Below are positions 1 through 11,407 of a DNA stretch of 42,412 nt, piece after piece. This stretch comes from Basidiobolus meristosporus CBS 931.73 (taxonomy: Eukaryota > Basidiobolomycota > Basidiobolomycetes > Basidiobolales > Basidiobolaceae). The notes under the pieces were generated by a model, which was not told the origin of the DNA, made no database searches, and was given only the letters and a program-made list of their open reading frames with translations. The number at the start of each line of letters is the position of its first letter. Position 1 is the first letter of the stretch. Where the stretch lies: NCBI GenBank assembly GCA_002104905.1, contig MCFE01000717.1, forward strand, positions 1 through 42,412, given 5' to 3'. Both the position numbers and the translations under genes were made by a program.

Positions 1-474
1 TCTTCCAACTCTAGTGACCTCATTCAGTAAGGTATCCTACTCACTGGAAGGTTATCTCCTGTGCCAATGATATGATTGTTGAAATATTGGACTACTTGGT
101 ATCATTCAGCAGCTAAAAATTTACTTAACAATTCTAGGCTAGTCTTAGTCACTGTAGGACTCATTTACTGCCTTAACTTTGCCACTTTCTCCAGATATAT
201 GATCTTATGATTATTCCCCTATAGGCAGGATCAAATTAGCACTATTACCAAACATTATTTACTAACCCTGAAACTGTTACAGAATGCTCCTGAATATTGA
301 GAAACCCTCCCTACTTAGTGTTGCAGCTGTATTACTTCTACAAAGGTATAAATACTGAGCTTCTTTATGAATAAACAACAGTTCAACTATTATCACTATT
401 TCTTGATAAGTTCCTTATATCCAAATCACTTCTTAAATTGCAACAATGATCCACCTCTCTGACTGGTGGTAGGC
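1..474. other. AT-rich repeat DNA without a recognisable gene
   Basis: Stops interrupt every frame and there is no clear domain. It may be the decayed start of the reverse transcriptase region of the gypsy element next to it, since it lies downstream of the protease in that element's orientation, but no YxDD-like motif can be read. Confidence 0.4.
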
Positions 475-1560
475 TTACAAGTTCATCTGGAAATATGTAT
501 GAATATTCCTTCTAGCAAGTCTGGACTTTCTTGGGTTCTGGAGTAGAGGAATCCTCCCATGATACAAACTTGTGGAGCATCTGGATACCTTTTCTAAGTG
601 CTCCACACAACTGTGTCTTGCTAAGTTCACTTTTTTCACACACACTGGAATTGACCAAGTTGAAAGCCAGTCTTGCAGGTCATAGCTCATAGGGCTTATT
701 TTCCTTCTGGATCTGAATAGCATGGGCTCTCTAATTGACTGATGGATTACAACAAAATAGCCAGGCTTTTTCCAAGTACAAGATCAGACTTGTAGTTGCC
801 AAAAAAATAGGCCTGTAGGTCCTCTTCATAGTCATTGATGCTCATCCTTATTGGCTGAGTAATACAATTGATTATGTGAGAGCTCACATCAGCTGTTGAG
901 TCTGAAGTTGATTTGGTGGGGTCCAAGTTGATTCCAGCTTTCAAAGCAAATTGTTCTGAAATATTTCTCATGCAAGGCTCCTGAGTCAATCATGATCTGA
1001 ACAGGTACTATATTGATTACTCCATTCAAAAATAATAGCTTTCCTAAGTTTGAGGTCATATGGGATAGGCGTTCTTCTGTCATATAGAAGGTGAGTTCTG
1101 AGTATTCTTCAAGTTCATCCTCCATTTTACAATGCTCAAGGCCTTCAATCTGGCTGAAGGTTCTTGATGGCTGATGCCGATATAATGATTGTGGCCTCTC
1201 TGATTAGTCATTGTGGGCCTCCCAACTCCAATGATAGCTGAGTCATTGTCAATGGCAATGTTGATGGCTTCTTCAATAGTCTAGGGTCTTTGAAAATTCA
1301 CTTCCTTGCAAGTTCTTTTTTTCAATCTATCAATAAGGTATTCAACTTAGTCCAGGGGGTCCAATCCTTTAATTTGCCCCAGTAGACGTCTATATATAGG
1401 TTCCAGCAGCTGCTTATATTTATTTTGCCAGATCAATTGCCAGCTGATTGTATATCCTAGTGTAGGTTGTGCTGATTACACATTTGATTACTTCATCATC
1501 ACCTAATAAGATCCTACTTAATATATTTTTTTCTGTCTGATAAGGATCTGCTGATTCATT
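475..1560 (-). pseudogene. Ty3/gypsy Gag-protease remnant
   Basis: Read on the minus strand this is the end of Gag followed by a retropepsin. The Gag part (about 1,560-1,130) has the phrase TIEEAINIAIDNDSAIIGVG after a stretch with LLEPIYRRLLGQIKGLDPLD, as in the C-terminal part of gypsy Gag. The protease part (1,125 downward) has the active-site motif VQIMIDSGA. Just after DSGA the frame shifts and continues as RNISEQFALKAGINL up to DLVLGK, the usual IxxQF and D-x-(I/L)-LG end of retropepsin. Several stops and at least one frameshift make it non-coding. The frame from 723 to 475 probably continues towards reverse transcriptase, but I see no RT motif. A homologous Gag piece lies on the plus strand at about 24,010-24,990. 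The family call rests on motif order; element boundaries are not visible. Confidence 0.75.
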
Positions 1561-1969
1561 TGCTGACTAATGATACCAACTTGATAGATCACACTAATAT
1601 ACTGATAGGCTAAACATACAACTATTTGATTAGACTAAAAACTGATCTCACTTAAACATTGAAGCAATAGACCTTAACAAAAGATCACAGTCTAGGTACA
1701 TAATAATTTGGTGAAAGCATTTTAATTAAACACCAATATGGAATTTGATCAGGACAGAATGCTAGTCTAAGATTAAGATCTATGTGACTAAGTTAGCATG
1801 AAGAGTTAGGTAACAACTTAATAATAACAACGCTTACTACATGCTGGATATCTACTTAGCTCCAGTGTGGTGTCTTTATTTAAAAGAGAAACTGCTTGGT
1901 GTACTAGAAGTTACTAATATCACAAAAGTTCTACAACAGCAATGAGCTGTCAAACATGATATAATGTTT

Positions 1970-3040
1970 TGGAGAGAGAAAAATAAATGTGATGATACTG
2001 TCATATAGCCATCATAAAATTAAATCCTGTGACTAATAGGTATTAAATACCATGAGGACAGTGCTCAAAGACCACTAAAAAAACTGCACACCAGAGTTGA
2101 CAGAGAAATTGGTCAGAGTATCTTGTGACACCATCACTAAAGTGGCTATGACTGTTCTACTGCCAGTTTTCTTACTTTTCAATTGCAGACACTCAATCAC
2201 AATCCTGGACACTCCATCACCTCCTGCATATATTGAAATTGAACAACTTTCCATGCATACAAATTTGCTTATTTCCTTTCAATCTTAAGTTAAAACCCAC
2301 TTTCCATCTGTTCTGACTCATAGAAAGTTCCTTTACCCAACACTTTGTACATTAAGCCCAGGCTCATACTTTACAATTGACTCCACTAAAACCCACCACT
2401 CAATAGAAAAATCTGCCCAATTTCTTTTCTGTCAAAATGCCCTCTATCCATGCTTTTGGCAGTTACCCCACAGCTTGATTCCATTGTTTGCTCACTGGTC
2501 CCCATACTTCCTGGCCTTCAGCCAGCACTGCAGTATTTGGAACCTCATCTGCCAGACTTTTAAATCAATCCATGCAAGACTCATGATCATTTTCCCAGGC
2601 ACTGCTAAACAACAAGTGCCCCAATTGTTTCCTGTGCCCATTATTGCCCCATAATTCCACTGTATACTTTGCAATAGTCCTTTGAGTTCTTGAGGCTGTT
2701 GCTCTGTCTGTTAGTGAGATTTCCATTCTGTATACAATTGAGGATGGGGAGGCTGTGTTAGATGGATTGCTTCATTTGGTGAGCTCAGCCACCTCACTAG
2801 AATATAGCTCACCAGTCTGCATTTCCAACTCCTGAGAAAGCTGCCTGTTTTCTTGTTGGTGTTTCATCTTGGCTATTATAGGATTTAAGCTGCTTCAAGC
2901 TTTTGGCATTTAGTGGTGAATACTGCAGCTTTTGCTTACACTTTCTAGTCTCTGACTTAGACAGTCCTATTTACTTAGCACTGCCAGGTCTTATGCTGCT
3001 GCTTTGTCTGAATTCCTGTTGCCATGTACTACATTTTGTT
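1970..3040. repeat. Copy of unit X (CACTA-associated repeat)
   Basis: This stretch aligns by eye with 10,030-10,950 and 21,500-22,350. Shared landmarks in order are the TGTGATGAT block near 1,987, the stretch CATGCATACAAATT near 2,256, the cluster around CCATACTTCCTGGCCTTCAG near 2,500, and the block with GTGAGATTTCC near 2,720. A minus-strand reading (2,674-2,492) matches minus-strand readings at the other copies, so it once coded on that strand, but it is full of stops. The right end is replaced near 3,040 by a different repeat. The segment between 1,561 and 1,969 has no recognisable content. Confidence 0.6.
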
Positions 3041-3560
3041 CTTTTAAAATGCTGCATTGATGCTGTGGTGGTGTAGAGGTACTCCTGGGAGAAGCTACAC
3101 AACTCAAGGTGTGTGATGTGTCTGATGGTTGCAACAATGTCTGGGTCTAAACTGCTGGTGTCTCTACTGCCATCTCATTTTTGTAAAAGCTCCTGTGTCT
3201 CAAGCTTCCTAGGTGCTCAAAGTGTCTCCAAAGACCTCAGTGTGTCTTGTGCACTACCCTGAAAAGCTCCTTCAAATCAGATCTGCGGCTAACTGTTGCA
3301 GGTAGGTGCAATGATCAACTGCTAATCAACAAGGGGGAAGTTTTACTGATAGCAGCAATGGGTCATTGATGAAGGATTGACTTACCTTAGATGCTTTTCC
3401 TGATTGCCAAGTCAATACAAGTGACAAGGTTCTCTAAGGTTTTGGGCTTCAGTTGAATTCTTGATGACTTAACTACAAGCTTATAATACTCCAAGATAGT
3501 TCTGGAAGGTTCAAAAAGGCACTGCACAGGCAACCAATTGGAGAAAAGTAGTGTGAAACC
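3040..3560. repeat. Retroelement-like repeat, inverted relative to about 15,870-16,470
   Basis: The reverse complement of this segment matches about 15,870-16,470. Shared pieces include a block reading CTTGAGTTGTGTAGCTTCTC on the plus strand at 16,330 and on the minus strand near 3,100, a GGAGCTTTTCA block, and a stretch around ATTGATTAGCAGTTGATCA. The stretch looks like an LTR plus leader (AT-rich, followed by a possible gag start) but I find neither both LTR ends nor a primer site. The copy at 16 kb keeps more CpG and is probably the younger one. Confidence 0.5.
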
Positions 3561-3579
3561 TCTACAACAAAGAGATATA

Positions 3580-4700
3580 CTTTATGTATTGAAGTGGTGG
3601 GAATGGCAACACAAACCTAGGACATGTGCCAAAGGCAATTGTATGCTGACTTTTGTATATTGTCTCTGCAGTAGATGATGTTATTAGAGTTGGTGTTTGG
3701 ATAATAACAATGTGTGTAAGATACCAAGTAAATCCCCGGGATCTCACACATTTGACAGCAATACCATCCATTGTGCCCAGAGAAGCCAGCTATCTTGCTG
3801 ATGGCTGGGGCATCTCCAATGCATATAACCATGTGCACTCTGATATTACAGCCATTTATTGTTATCCAGCTGGAAAGCATATAAAAATCATTCAGCAATG
3901 GATACCAGTAGCTATCCAGATTGGACTGTGATTTATGCCCTGATACCAGTGAGACTACAGTTAGATTTTGGCTCTGATACTGTAAGATAGGTGGCAGATT
4001 CAGGTTGATGAGAATCATTGGCTGGCAGAATTTGCTGACAGAGTACTTATTTAATTAGATTCATCCAGTGCCTAGGCAAAGGCATGGACATACATGCCTT
4101 CAATGTACACCTTGCTTCTTAACTCTGTGTAATGTTTGATATCAAATGTATCAAGTATGTTTGTGCAAGATTGATACTCAGTGCAGTACTTGAGAGCCTT
4201 GCAACATTTGTTGGACTGCATAAGCTTCTTTAGATGGGGTATTACTGGCGTATATCTGGAGTGTGAATGATGTTTTCCCCCAATGGTGGTGGATTCCTGA
4301 CATGTTGGACATCTTGCAATGGTGGCATTTTCTGATGTGAATGCAATGCAACTGTTAATGCTTGTAGGTATCAGGACAGTATCTGGGTTATATATTGCCA
4401 GCTGCAAGACTGTTGTCCATCTATACCTTGTATATGGCAAGTCACATCCCATGATGATTATGGCAGGAAGTAGTAGTATATCTCCAATGCCCCCATCACT
4501 GATATTAGTAGAAATGCACCACTTGTCCAGCCAAAACATCACATCATTCACCAGTGGATGGATTACTGGGCTTGCTTGACTCCATAAAGTATCCTTGCCA
4601 TTTTTTTCCACAGGTGTTGTCTTGTTGCATATAAGGATTTTGCCTGGCTCATGCAGGGTACTAATGTTAGCGGAGATTGGCTCACAATCCATCAGTGAGC
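3580..4700 (-). pseudogene. CACTA-type Tnp2 transposase remnant, copy 1
   Basis: The frame from 4,692 to 4,072 holds the N-terminal part: a Cys-x2-Cys pair (ARCPTCQES), then RYTPVIPHLKKLMQSNKCCK, then FDIKHYTELRSKVYIEGMYV. This matches the usual Tnp2 order of zinc-binding pair, IPLxPRLxxLY-like helix and DVxDGxxY-like motif. After a frameshift the frame from 4,018 to 3,617 continues with ILINLNLPPILQYQSQNLTV, VSLVSGHKSQSNLDSYWYPL and GFSGHNGWYCCQMCEIPGIY, the RY/ENI, GPKxPxxLDSFLxPL and GHNGxxxCRxC landmarks of the transposase core. The C-terminal half is missing. It is a broken copy. Tnp2 is the transposase of CACTA (En/Spm) DNA transposons and is common in basidiomycetes. Confidence 0.85.
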
Positions 4701-4789
4701 CAGTTTCTTCAGAGCTATCACTCTGTATGCCATATTTAGAAGGCTGGGGGAGCCTAAGGGCTGCACAAACTCACCTGACTTAGTGTACT

Positions 4790-6860
4790 CAAGGTAACAA
4801 GTACAGCCAGATGCTGTTGTAGAAGTGTCGACTGGCTAGCAGAATATTTTTGGTATAGTAGTGACTGAAGAGTGGTCAAATATGGGCTGTAAGGCAAAAT
4901 ACTGGCTGTGAGCCTTCTAATATCTAATATCTAAGATGCTGTCTGCATGCTGCATGGCTCAGAGGCTGGTAACAATAGCCACATGGTTTTTCTTCTCTTT
5001 TCTTACTGCATTGAATCAAAGTATTCCTTTCCATTGGGCAAGCAGTTTAATGCTCACTAACATATTGCTATTACAGCATTTTCTTGCTGTTATTCATGTG
5101 AACTTAAGTCAGTCTTGTATTTATGACATTGCACCTCTATGAGTGTAAGATTCAATGATGACCTGCCAAAATAAGCATTATTGAAACATTTATGGTGCCA
5201 TCTACACATGTAACACCATTTCCCCTTTGGTTTAGCTCACTTGCACATATTTGCTGCCAAAAAATCTAACAAAGTTGTCTGGCTCCCAACCAAACCCCAT
5301 GGCTGAAAGCAGTAGGAGAACAGGTGGACAACAGCTTGCTTTAACACTCAGCTCAACAAGCAGGGCTAAATGAAAAAACAGTCATGTTGACAGTGTACCC
5401 ACTGAAGGTACTAATGCTGACTCCAATGGCTTGCAGTCAAGAAGGCAGTTCAAAATCTGTGTGATGCTGCAGGCTGACCATAATGCTCAAGCAGTTGAGA
5501 ATGTTGCAAATACAGTATCTAACACCACCATCTTACCCTCCTGTGCAGTAATTGATTTCTCTTTAGGCTTATCTTTGACACTGTTGTTGTGCTTCAGTGA
5601 TTCAATGGTGTTCATCTACTTTTACATTGTGAACTGGCTCAATCTTAGCTGTGACTTTGAGCTACTTATGTGCCTTGTTTGCAGCTAAGATGCTACATTC
5701 TCTACCTGCAATATTGAATGCTCCACATATATTCTCCACTCATCCTGTATCTGAACATCTACTTGACTTTCCTGGGCCATTGCTGCTATTATATCAGCCC
5801 TGGACCTAGTTACCTCAACAGTGCTTTTGTATAAGCTGACAATACAGTTGCTAACACAGGAGCTGGTAATGTTATGATGGCCATTTGCAGGTCATAAACT
5901 GAAGGTTCTGCATTTGCAGCATTCTCTTGGGCATGAGCATTACTGTGTGCTTTTGACTCCACAAAGATTTTCCACTGCCTGATTGACTGAGAGCCTGAAG
6001 AGTCCTGATTACTATCTTCAGTGGACACACTGTCAACATGGGCTTTTTTTGATTTAGCCTTGCTTGTTGCACTTAATCTCAAAGGAAGCTGTTGTCAAAC
6101 CATTCTTCTGCTGCTGTCTGTAGTACAATGTAGATGGGAATCACGCAATTTGCTTTATAACTTAATAGCATATATGGAGGGGTGAGTCTAACCAAAGGGT
6201 AATTATTTAACATATGCATGTGAATGTGGTGCCTCAACTTTATTTAACATGCTTACTGTAGCAAGCCATTAGTGAATTTGCACTTGTGTAGGTGTGATGT
6301 CTCAAGTGCATGATGTTCATAAACTCACACAAGTACTGACCAAAAGTGATATAATAGCTTTACCTTATTGAGTGTCAAGCTCTTTGCCCCACAAGTAAGA
6401 CTACTCTGACTCAATAGCATAAGGAAAGAGTAAAAAGTCCATATAGCTACTATGACAAGGCTCTCAGTCATGAAGCATGAATACAGTATATGTTGCATCA
6501 CATGTATGATAGTCTGTGTTTGCCACAGATCAGATTTAAGCATTAATCTATCACAACTGTGCCATCAATATTCTGCTGGCCACCTAATCCCTGTATGGCA
6601 ACACCTAGCTGAACTTGTAGCCTTGCACAAGCCAAGTTGGGTGGGTGTGTAGACCTTTTGGCCCACCTCAGCCTTGTCAATAAGCCCTGCTGAATGAGAG
6701 CTCTGAAGAGGCATACCCACTGATGGATTTGGAGTCTATCTAGCAGCAGTACCCTGCATGAGCCTGACAGAATCCCAATACACAATGAGACAACGCCTAT
6801 GGAAAGATGCCAAGGATATGCCTTGAAGCAAAGTGAGCCAAGTAATAAATTTGCTGAGAA
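4790..6860. repeat. CACTA-associated flanks arranged as an inverted pair
   Basis: The part at 4,900-5,560 is an inverted copy of 5,850-6,560. For example, plus-strand 4,936-5,140 and minus-strand 6,543-6,325 both read as a peptide with RLVTIATW/SLVIVAIW followed by FYSFL/FFSFL. With the Tnp2 fragments at either end (minus at 3.6-4.7 kb, plus at 6.9-7.5 kb) this gives two element halves in head-to-head orientation, with the centre near 5.7 kb. No terminal CACTA inverted repeat could be found. Confidence 0.55.
5810..6082 (-). pseudogene. Unidentified CACTA-associated reading frame
   Basis: A 90-codon minus-strand frame, polar and rich in Ser, Ala and Lys, with the phrase KAKSKKAHVDSVSTEDSNQD. 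A decayed plus-strand version lies at about 5,330-5,560 (SHVDSVPTEGTNADSNG), and traces occur at 20,220-20,340. Conservation of the reading in three copies suggests it was once a real coding segment of the element, perhaps an accessory protein. I recognise no domain. An out-of-frame overlapping frame at 5,872-6,072 is a shadow. Confidence 0.35.
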
Positions 6861-7540
6861 ACAATCAGATGTTGTTTCTAGAGAAGTGGCATGTTTTGAC
6901 CAATATCAGCAATGGAGGTGTTGAGGTTCTACTGCTACTACTTCCCAAAGCTATTTCAGGATGCAATTTACCACATTCTGGGCTCAAATAAGCAAACATT
7001 GTGTAGCGGGTGACATATGACTCAGAGAAAATCCTGATATCAGCATATTTCAGCAGTTGAATGGCATTAACATCAGAAAAGGCCACCATTGCAAGATTTC
7101 CAATTTGTCAGGAATTTCTTACCACGGGAGTAAACATTGCTACACTCCAGATATACTCCTGCAATACCCTGCTAAGGTATATGATGAAGTCCAACAAATA
7201 CTATGTAGCTACAAAGTACTCACTTGGTATCAATCAAGTGCAAACATCTCTGATATAACTGATGGCAAGCATAACAATCAACTAAGAGGCATGGTCTAAC
7301 TTGAAGGTATGTACACCCATGCCTTTGCCTTGGGACTTGAAGGTTTCTCACAGTATCAGTGCTCTACCAGCAAGTACTGCTGGCAACTGATTTTCATCAA
7401 CCTGAGTCTGCCCCCAAATATATGGTATCAGAGCAGAAGTCTGATTTTTGACTCACTGATGTTTGAGTCTATATCACCACCCATCCTGGATAGCTACCTG
7501 TATCTGTTGCCAGATGAGCATTGTGTAAAGCACTAGGAGC
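6860..7540 (+). pseudogene. CACTA-type Tnp2 transposase remnant, copy 2
   Basis: Plus-strand homologue of the copy at 3.6-4.7 kb. The frame starting near 7,061 reads ALTSEKATIARFPICQEFLT, where the first Cys of the zinc-binding pair has become Phe. It then runs through a region matching the LKKLMQSNKCCK helix (MMKSNKYYVA) and, after frame changes, LEGMYTHAFALGLEGFSQYQ and IFINLSLPPNIWYQSRSLIF. It ends near LDSYLYLLPDEH at 7,520. Loss of the Cys plus several frame breaks make it inactive. Its orientation is opposite to copy 1. Confidence 0.8.
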
Positions 7541-9595
7541 ATCATCTTCTTATGGAGGGAACAAACAAAAGTCAGTTTGCCAGTGCAGCAAAGTTGGCAA
7601 CTAATTAGCCATTATCCAGAATATGGAATTTATTGAATACCAGATTTACTAAAACAAAGAGTAGGTTTTTGAGTAATTTGCTTTCAACAGTATCCCTGTA
7701 TTAATGATCAAGTTGTTAATGGGCTTTTGAAGCTACTTGATCCTGTCTTAATATGCTCACCTATACAAATGCATTGACTGGAAGAATGGGATATGTGTTT
7801 ATTCAGTTGGCCTTCTGAAGCCATTTCTACCAAGAGTACAGTGAGAGCATTGGGAGAATATAGGAATATTTGTTCAGAAGTAGATCATCAATGCCAATTT
7901 GGCACATTTGGAGCATTTATGGAAGGAGTTTATATTGGGATTTGAGTGGCTACACTACCAGCAAAAAGCTAATGTGTAAATCTCTGCCACCACTGTATTC
8001 ATTCTCTACTCCATCTTCCTTGGTGTGTAAAGAATATTGGGCCTTGATGCACCTTAGGGGAGCTTTTTATGAAACAGATGTGAGGTAAGATAGGAAGACC
8101 AAATAGGTTGCAGGTATTAAAATTTCCCAATCTTACTTGATTATAGCTTTCAGCTCTTTGATTGATGTGATGAGCTGGTACATTAAGAATAGTTAGGCAG
8201 AGCTGAGAAATGGCGAGGACAGATCTGCACATGGAGACACCTATGCAAATGGCATAAAGGAACTAAGCAGTCCCAATGTGTGGGTAATTGGTTAAGTTGG
8301 GCAAGGCTGGGTTGGACACAACAAACATCTAACTAATGTCTGGGCAGCTTCACCAGAGTATCCCAGATTCCCCCTGATCACAAGCCAATTTCTACACCAT
8401 ACCATAAAGAACTCGCACAAAGCAGAGCCAGAGTGCACCTATTAGGAGGACTAGAATCCTGCTGGGTGTAGGAGTATATTGGCAACATAGCACAAAGTTC
8501 TTTCCTGATACTCAGGAGGTATTGATGTCAGAAGTAGTGGTAACCAAGCATGTGTTTGCAAGATGTATATGGTAACTTTATAAGTGTCACACTGAAAAGC
8601 TGTAAGTTGAGATAATAGAAGTGTGTCAATTGCAGCAGGTGTGCAGATATGTAGAGGTTAGTCAGCAGGAGGCAATAGGTTTTTTTGACTTAGACTATAT
8701 GTGAAATGCCCACAGTAGTAATGCGTAAGCAACTGAAGAGGGGTGATTCTACTGTGGGATATGTGTAAGGTACAAGGGATAGTAGATAAGGCAATACTAT
8801 TTGGTAAACCAGTACAGTTTTGTTATACAGAACTATCTGTAGGCCAACATACTGCTGAAATGAAGCCATCAGAGCACCATCATGTTTCTTTTAATAAACA
8901 GCAGTATATGCATTGACTGGTTTGGACTGCTCTGATAAACATTGAGTGCATCAAGTCCATCCAAGCACCATGCATTTGTTGGCTAAAAACTGCTCAAATG
9001 CTGTCATGTTTGAAACTTTGTTTGGCTGCATAATCAGCAAAATGCCATCACAATCCCATCTTAGGATAACAATATGGGTAATTAATTACAAGCTGCTGGC
9101 ATTCTGGCAGCTTCATGGTGAAATACTGATGGCTGATCTGAACTGAATCCACCTATGGGAGCAAATTATTTCTCAGAGGATAATAAGCTTATATAAGGCT
9201 CTAGGTACTTGAGATTAAATCATGAACAAGCATATAGAGGCCTCCTACTGTCCAAGTGTGGAGTTGAGATCCTGGCCCAAGTATATGCAAATAGTCTCTA
9301 TACACACTATAGATTATACATAATAAACTACTGAGGAGTATGCTGGTTGCCCTGCACTGGTACATATATCACTTTGCATAAAGTGATGGATGATCATGTA
9401 AATTGACATGTATTAATTCTTTATCTTGCTTTTTCAACACAATCAAGTTACTTGAAGCTCTCAGCTACATGTCATACTGCAGTAAAAGTATCTGCTACTA
9501 AGATTCTGAGAGAAGTGGCTGTTCAGGGAGGTGTATTTAAGTAAAATTGATCCATCCTGTAAAACAAAATCACAGTTCTAAATGGATGACCAATT
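7541..9595. other. Repeat-like AT-rich DNA, no gene recognised
   Basis: No frame here has a recognisable domain, and frames longer than about 75 codons are absent. Base composition and CpG depletion match the flanking transposon remnants, so this is most likely older transposon debris. I could not match it to another segment of the window with confidence. Confidence 0.5.
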
Positions 9596-9599
9596 AGGA

Positions 9600-9865
9600 T
9601 GAAACACCTGATAATTTAAGTATCTTGAGCACATGAGGCTCCTGAACACTGAAGAGGATCTGACAAGCTGTGCATATGCTATCTGTTTGCTTCTAAACTT
9701 GATCAACAAGGAGAATTCAGCCACCAGCATCTTCAAAACTAGATATGAAACAAAACCTACTACCATAATCTGGAAGCCTTACCATATAAGGCTTGTAATC
9801 CTAACTTGTCTTCATGTTGTAGCTGCTTTGACACAAAGAGTTGACTGGTAAGGATCTCTTATGGC
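9600..9865 (+). pseudogene. Possible copia-type integrase C-terminal remnant
   Basis: The plus-strand frame from 9,633 contains AYAICLLLNLINKENSATSI followed by FKTRYETKP. This resembles the AxYLLNRLxxKxxxxSPFExWxGxKP segment of the copia integrase that precedes the hydrophobic L-R-x-F-G-C stretch; here the following residues are IWKPYHIRLVILTC. Only about 70 codons are readable and no catalytic D,D,E residues are present. The alternative is a chance resemblance within other repeat DNA. Confidence 0.4.
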
Positions 9866-9949
9866 TCATGTTGAGGTATATTATTTTACAGCTGAATTAA
9901 CTGGTTTTTCCACTTTGTTGATACAAGAATGTTGGATATATAGGTGCTA

Positions 9950-11407
9950 TGTTCAAGCATCATGGGAGGAAATCATTGCCAGAGATATATGCCCCCATCT
10001 ACACATATAAGTACTACTACAGTAGGATGGCTATAAACCCTATAAAGAATTAATGTGATGATCCTGTTGAAAGGCTGTCATAGAGCTAAAATCTCATGAC
10101 TAAGAGGTATTTATCTCATTGGGACATGATGCAATAACCATTGAAGCAAATATTTCACCCAAGATTTCTCAAGAAACCTGGTAAGAAATTTCATCCATCA
10201 ATACATTAGTGGCTTCTCCTTGGCTTGCTGCCAATTCTTGCACTCTCTGTTACCAGACACTCCATCATATCCTATGCTTGTATACATTGCTTGGCTATTG
10301 TCACTTTTTCACCCTCCTTACTTCTAGACTCCACAATGCAATAACTTTTCATGCATACAAATTGGCTTATTTTGGTTTAAACTTCAGTTGTGCCTCAATT
10401 AGTGATTGTAATAATAGGTACAAGTCCCAATACCCAATACTGACATTATATCCAACACCATGCTCAATTGGTAACTTCACAGATATACAGCACTAATCAG
10501 TATTTCTGCTATAGAAGTCTCTTTCTGTGTTTATGGGAGGATTGCTATGGATTTATGCCATTTTTTGATCACTGATACCCATACATCCTGGTCTTCACCT
10601 GGCACTGCATAGTCTATCATCTTATCTGCCAGTTTTTGCAATAAATCCTTGTAATATTCAAGTGTGTTTTCCTGAGCACTCCTCTAAAAGAAGTGCTGCA
10701 ACCTCTGGGTGCACCTATTAATGCTGCAAAGCACCCTTTTAGGCACTGGAATAGTCTTTTGGGATCTTGGCATTATTGCATTGTCTGGCAGTGAGATCTC
10801 CACTGTGTCCACAATGAAGAAATTGGAGACAGTGGTAGACAAACAGCCTTCCACTGCAAGTTCATCTACCTCACTGAAGTGCAGCTCAACTGGATGTACT
10901 TCAATTCTTGTGAGCAGAGCAGCTTTATTGTTAGTAACTCTTGGTGGCAATTATGGGATGCAACCCATTCTAGGCTGATAACACTACTTGCTGAGAATTG
11001 CAGCATTTTTGCACACTTCTTTGTCACTGGCTTGGGGATACTTTTTTTTCAGTATCTTTACTTTTATCACTACAAGGTTTTACACTGCTACTTTGCCCAA
11101 GTGCTTCTTGTATTGTTCTACATTTCCCCTTTGATTCATGCTGCATCTGTGCATTTGTTTCTGCCTGCTTGCTGGTTGCTGGCACCTTCCTGGCCACCAG
11201 ACTTTGTTGCCTACTTCTGCTGAGCTTTGAGCCCTGCTTGTCACAGACTATTGTGAATGTCATAGGTTTATCACTATTAGGCCCTTCTCTACTACTTTGA
11301 ATGAGTGTTTATTGTACTGGACCAAATTTTCTCTTTGATAAATGCTGCACTGAGAGACTTGTCTGCCTGCTTGGCCCCTTCTGGGAATTATCTGTTGTGT
11401 TGTATTG
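9950..11407. repeat. Unit X, first segment, interrupted by an LTR
   Basis: Homologous to 21,440-22,640. The segment begins with a trace of the Tnp2 N-terminal region (GAGATATATGCCCCCATC), then the junction TATAAACCCTAT at about 10,032, which also occurs at 21,485. At 11,370-11,407 the sequence CCTGCTTGGCCCCTTCTGG matches CCTGGTTGCCCCTTATTTTC at 22,610. The unit then stops at the LTR and resumes at 12,623 with CATCTGGCTACCTGAC, which matches 22,637. A minus-strand frame at 10,950-10,684 with LPDNAIMPRSQKTIPVPKR is a decayed coding piece of unknown function shared with the other copies. Confidence 0.7.

Noticed and set aside
4319-4783. Plus-strand frames opposite the Tnp2 remnant
   Set aside because: The minus-strand reading carries the transposase motifs. 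The plus-strand frames are shadows, and the matching shadow appears opposite the other Tnp2 copies too.
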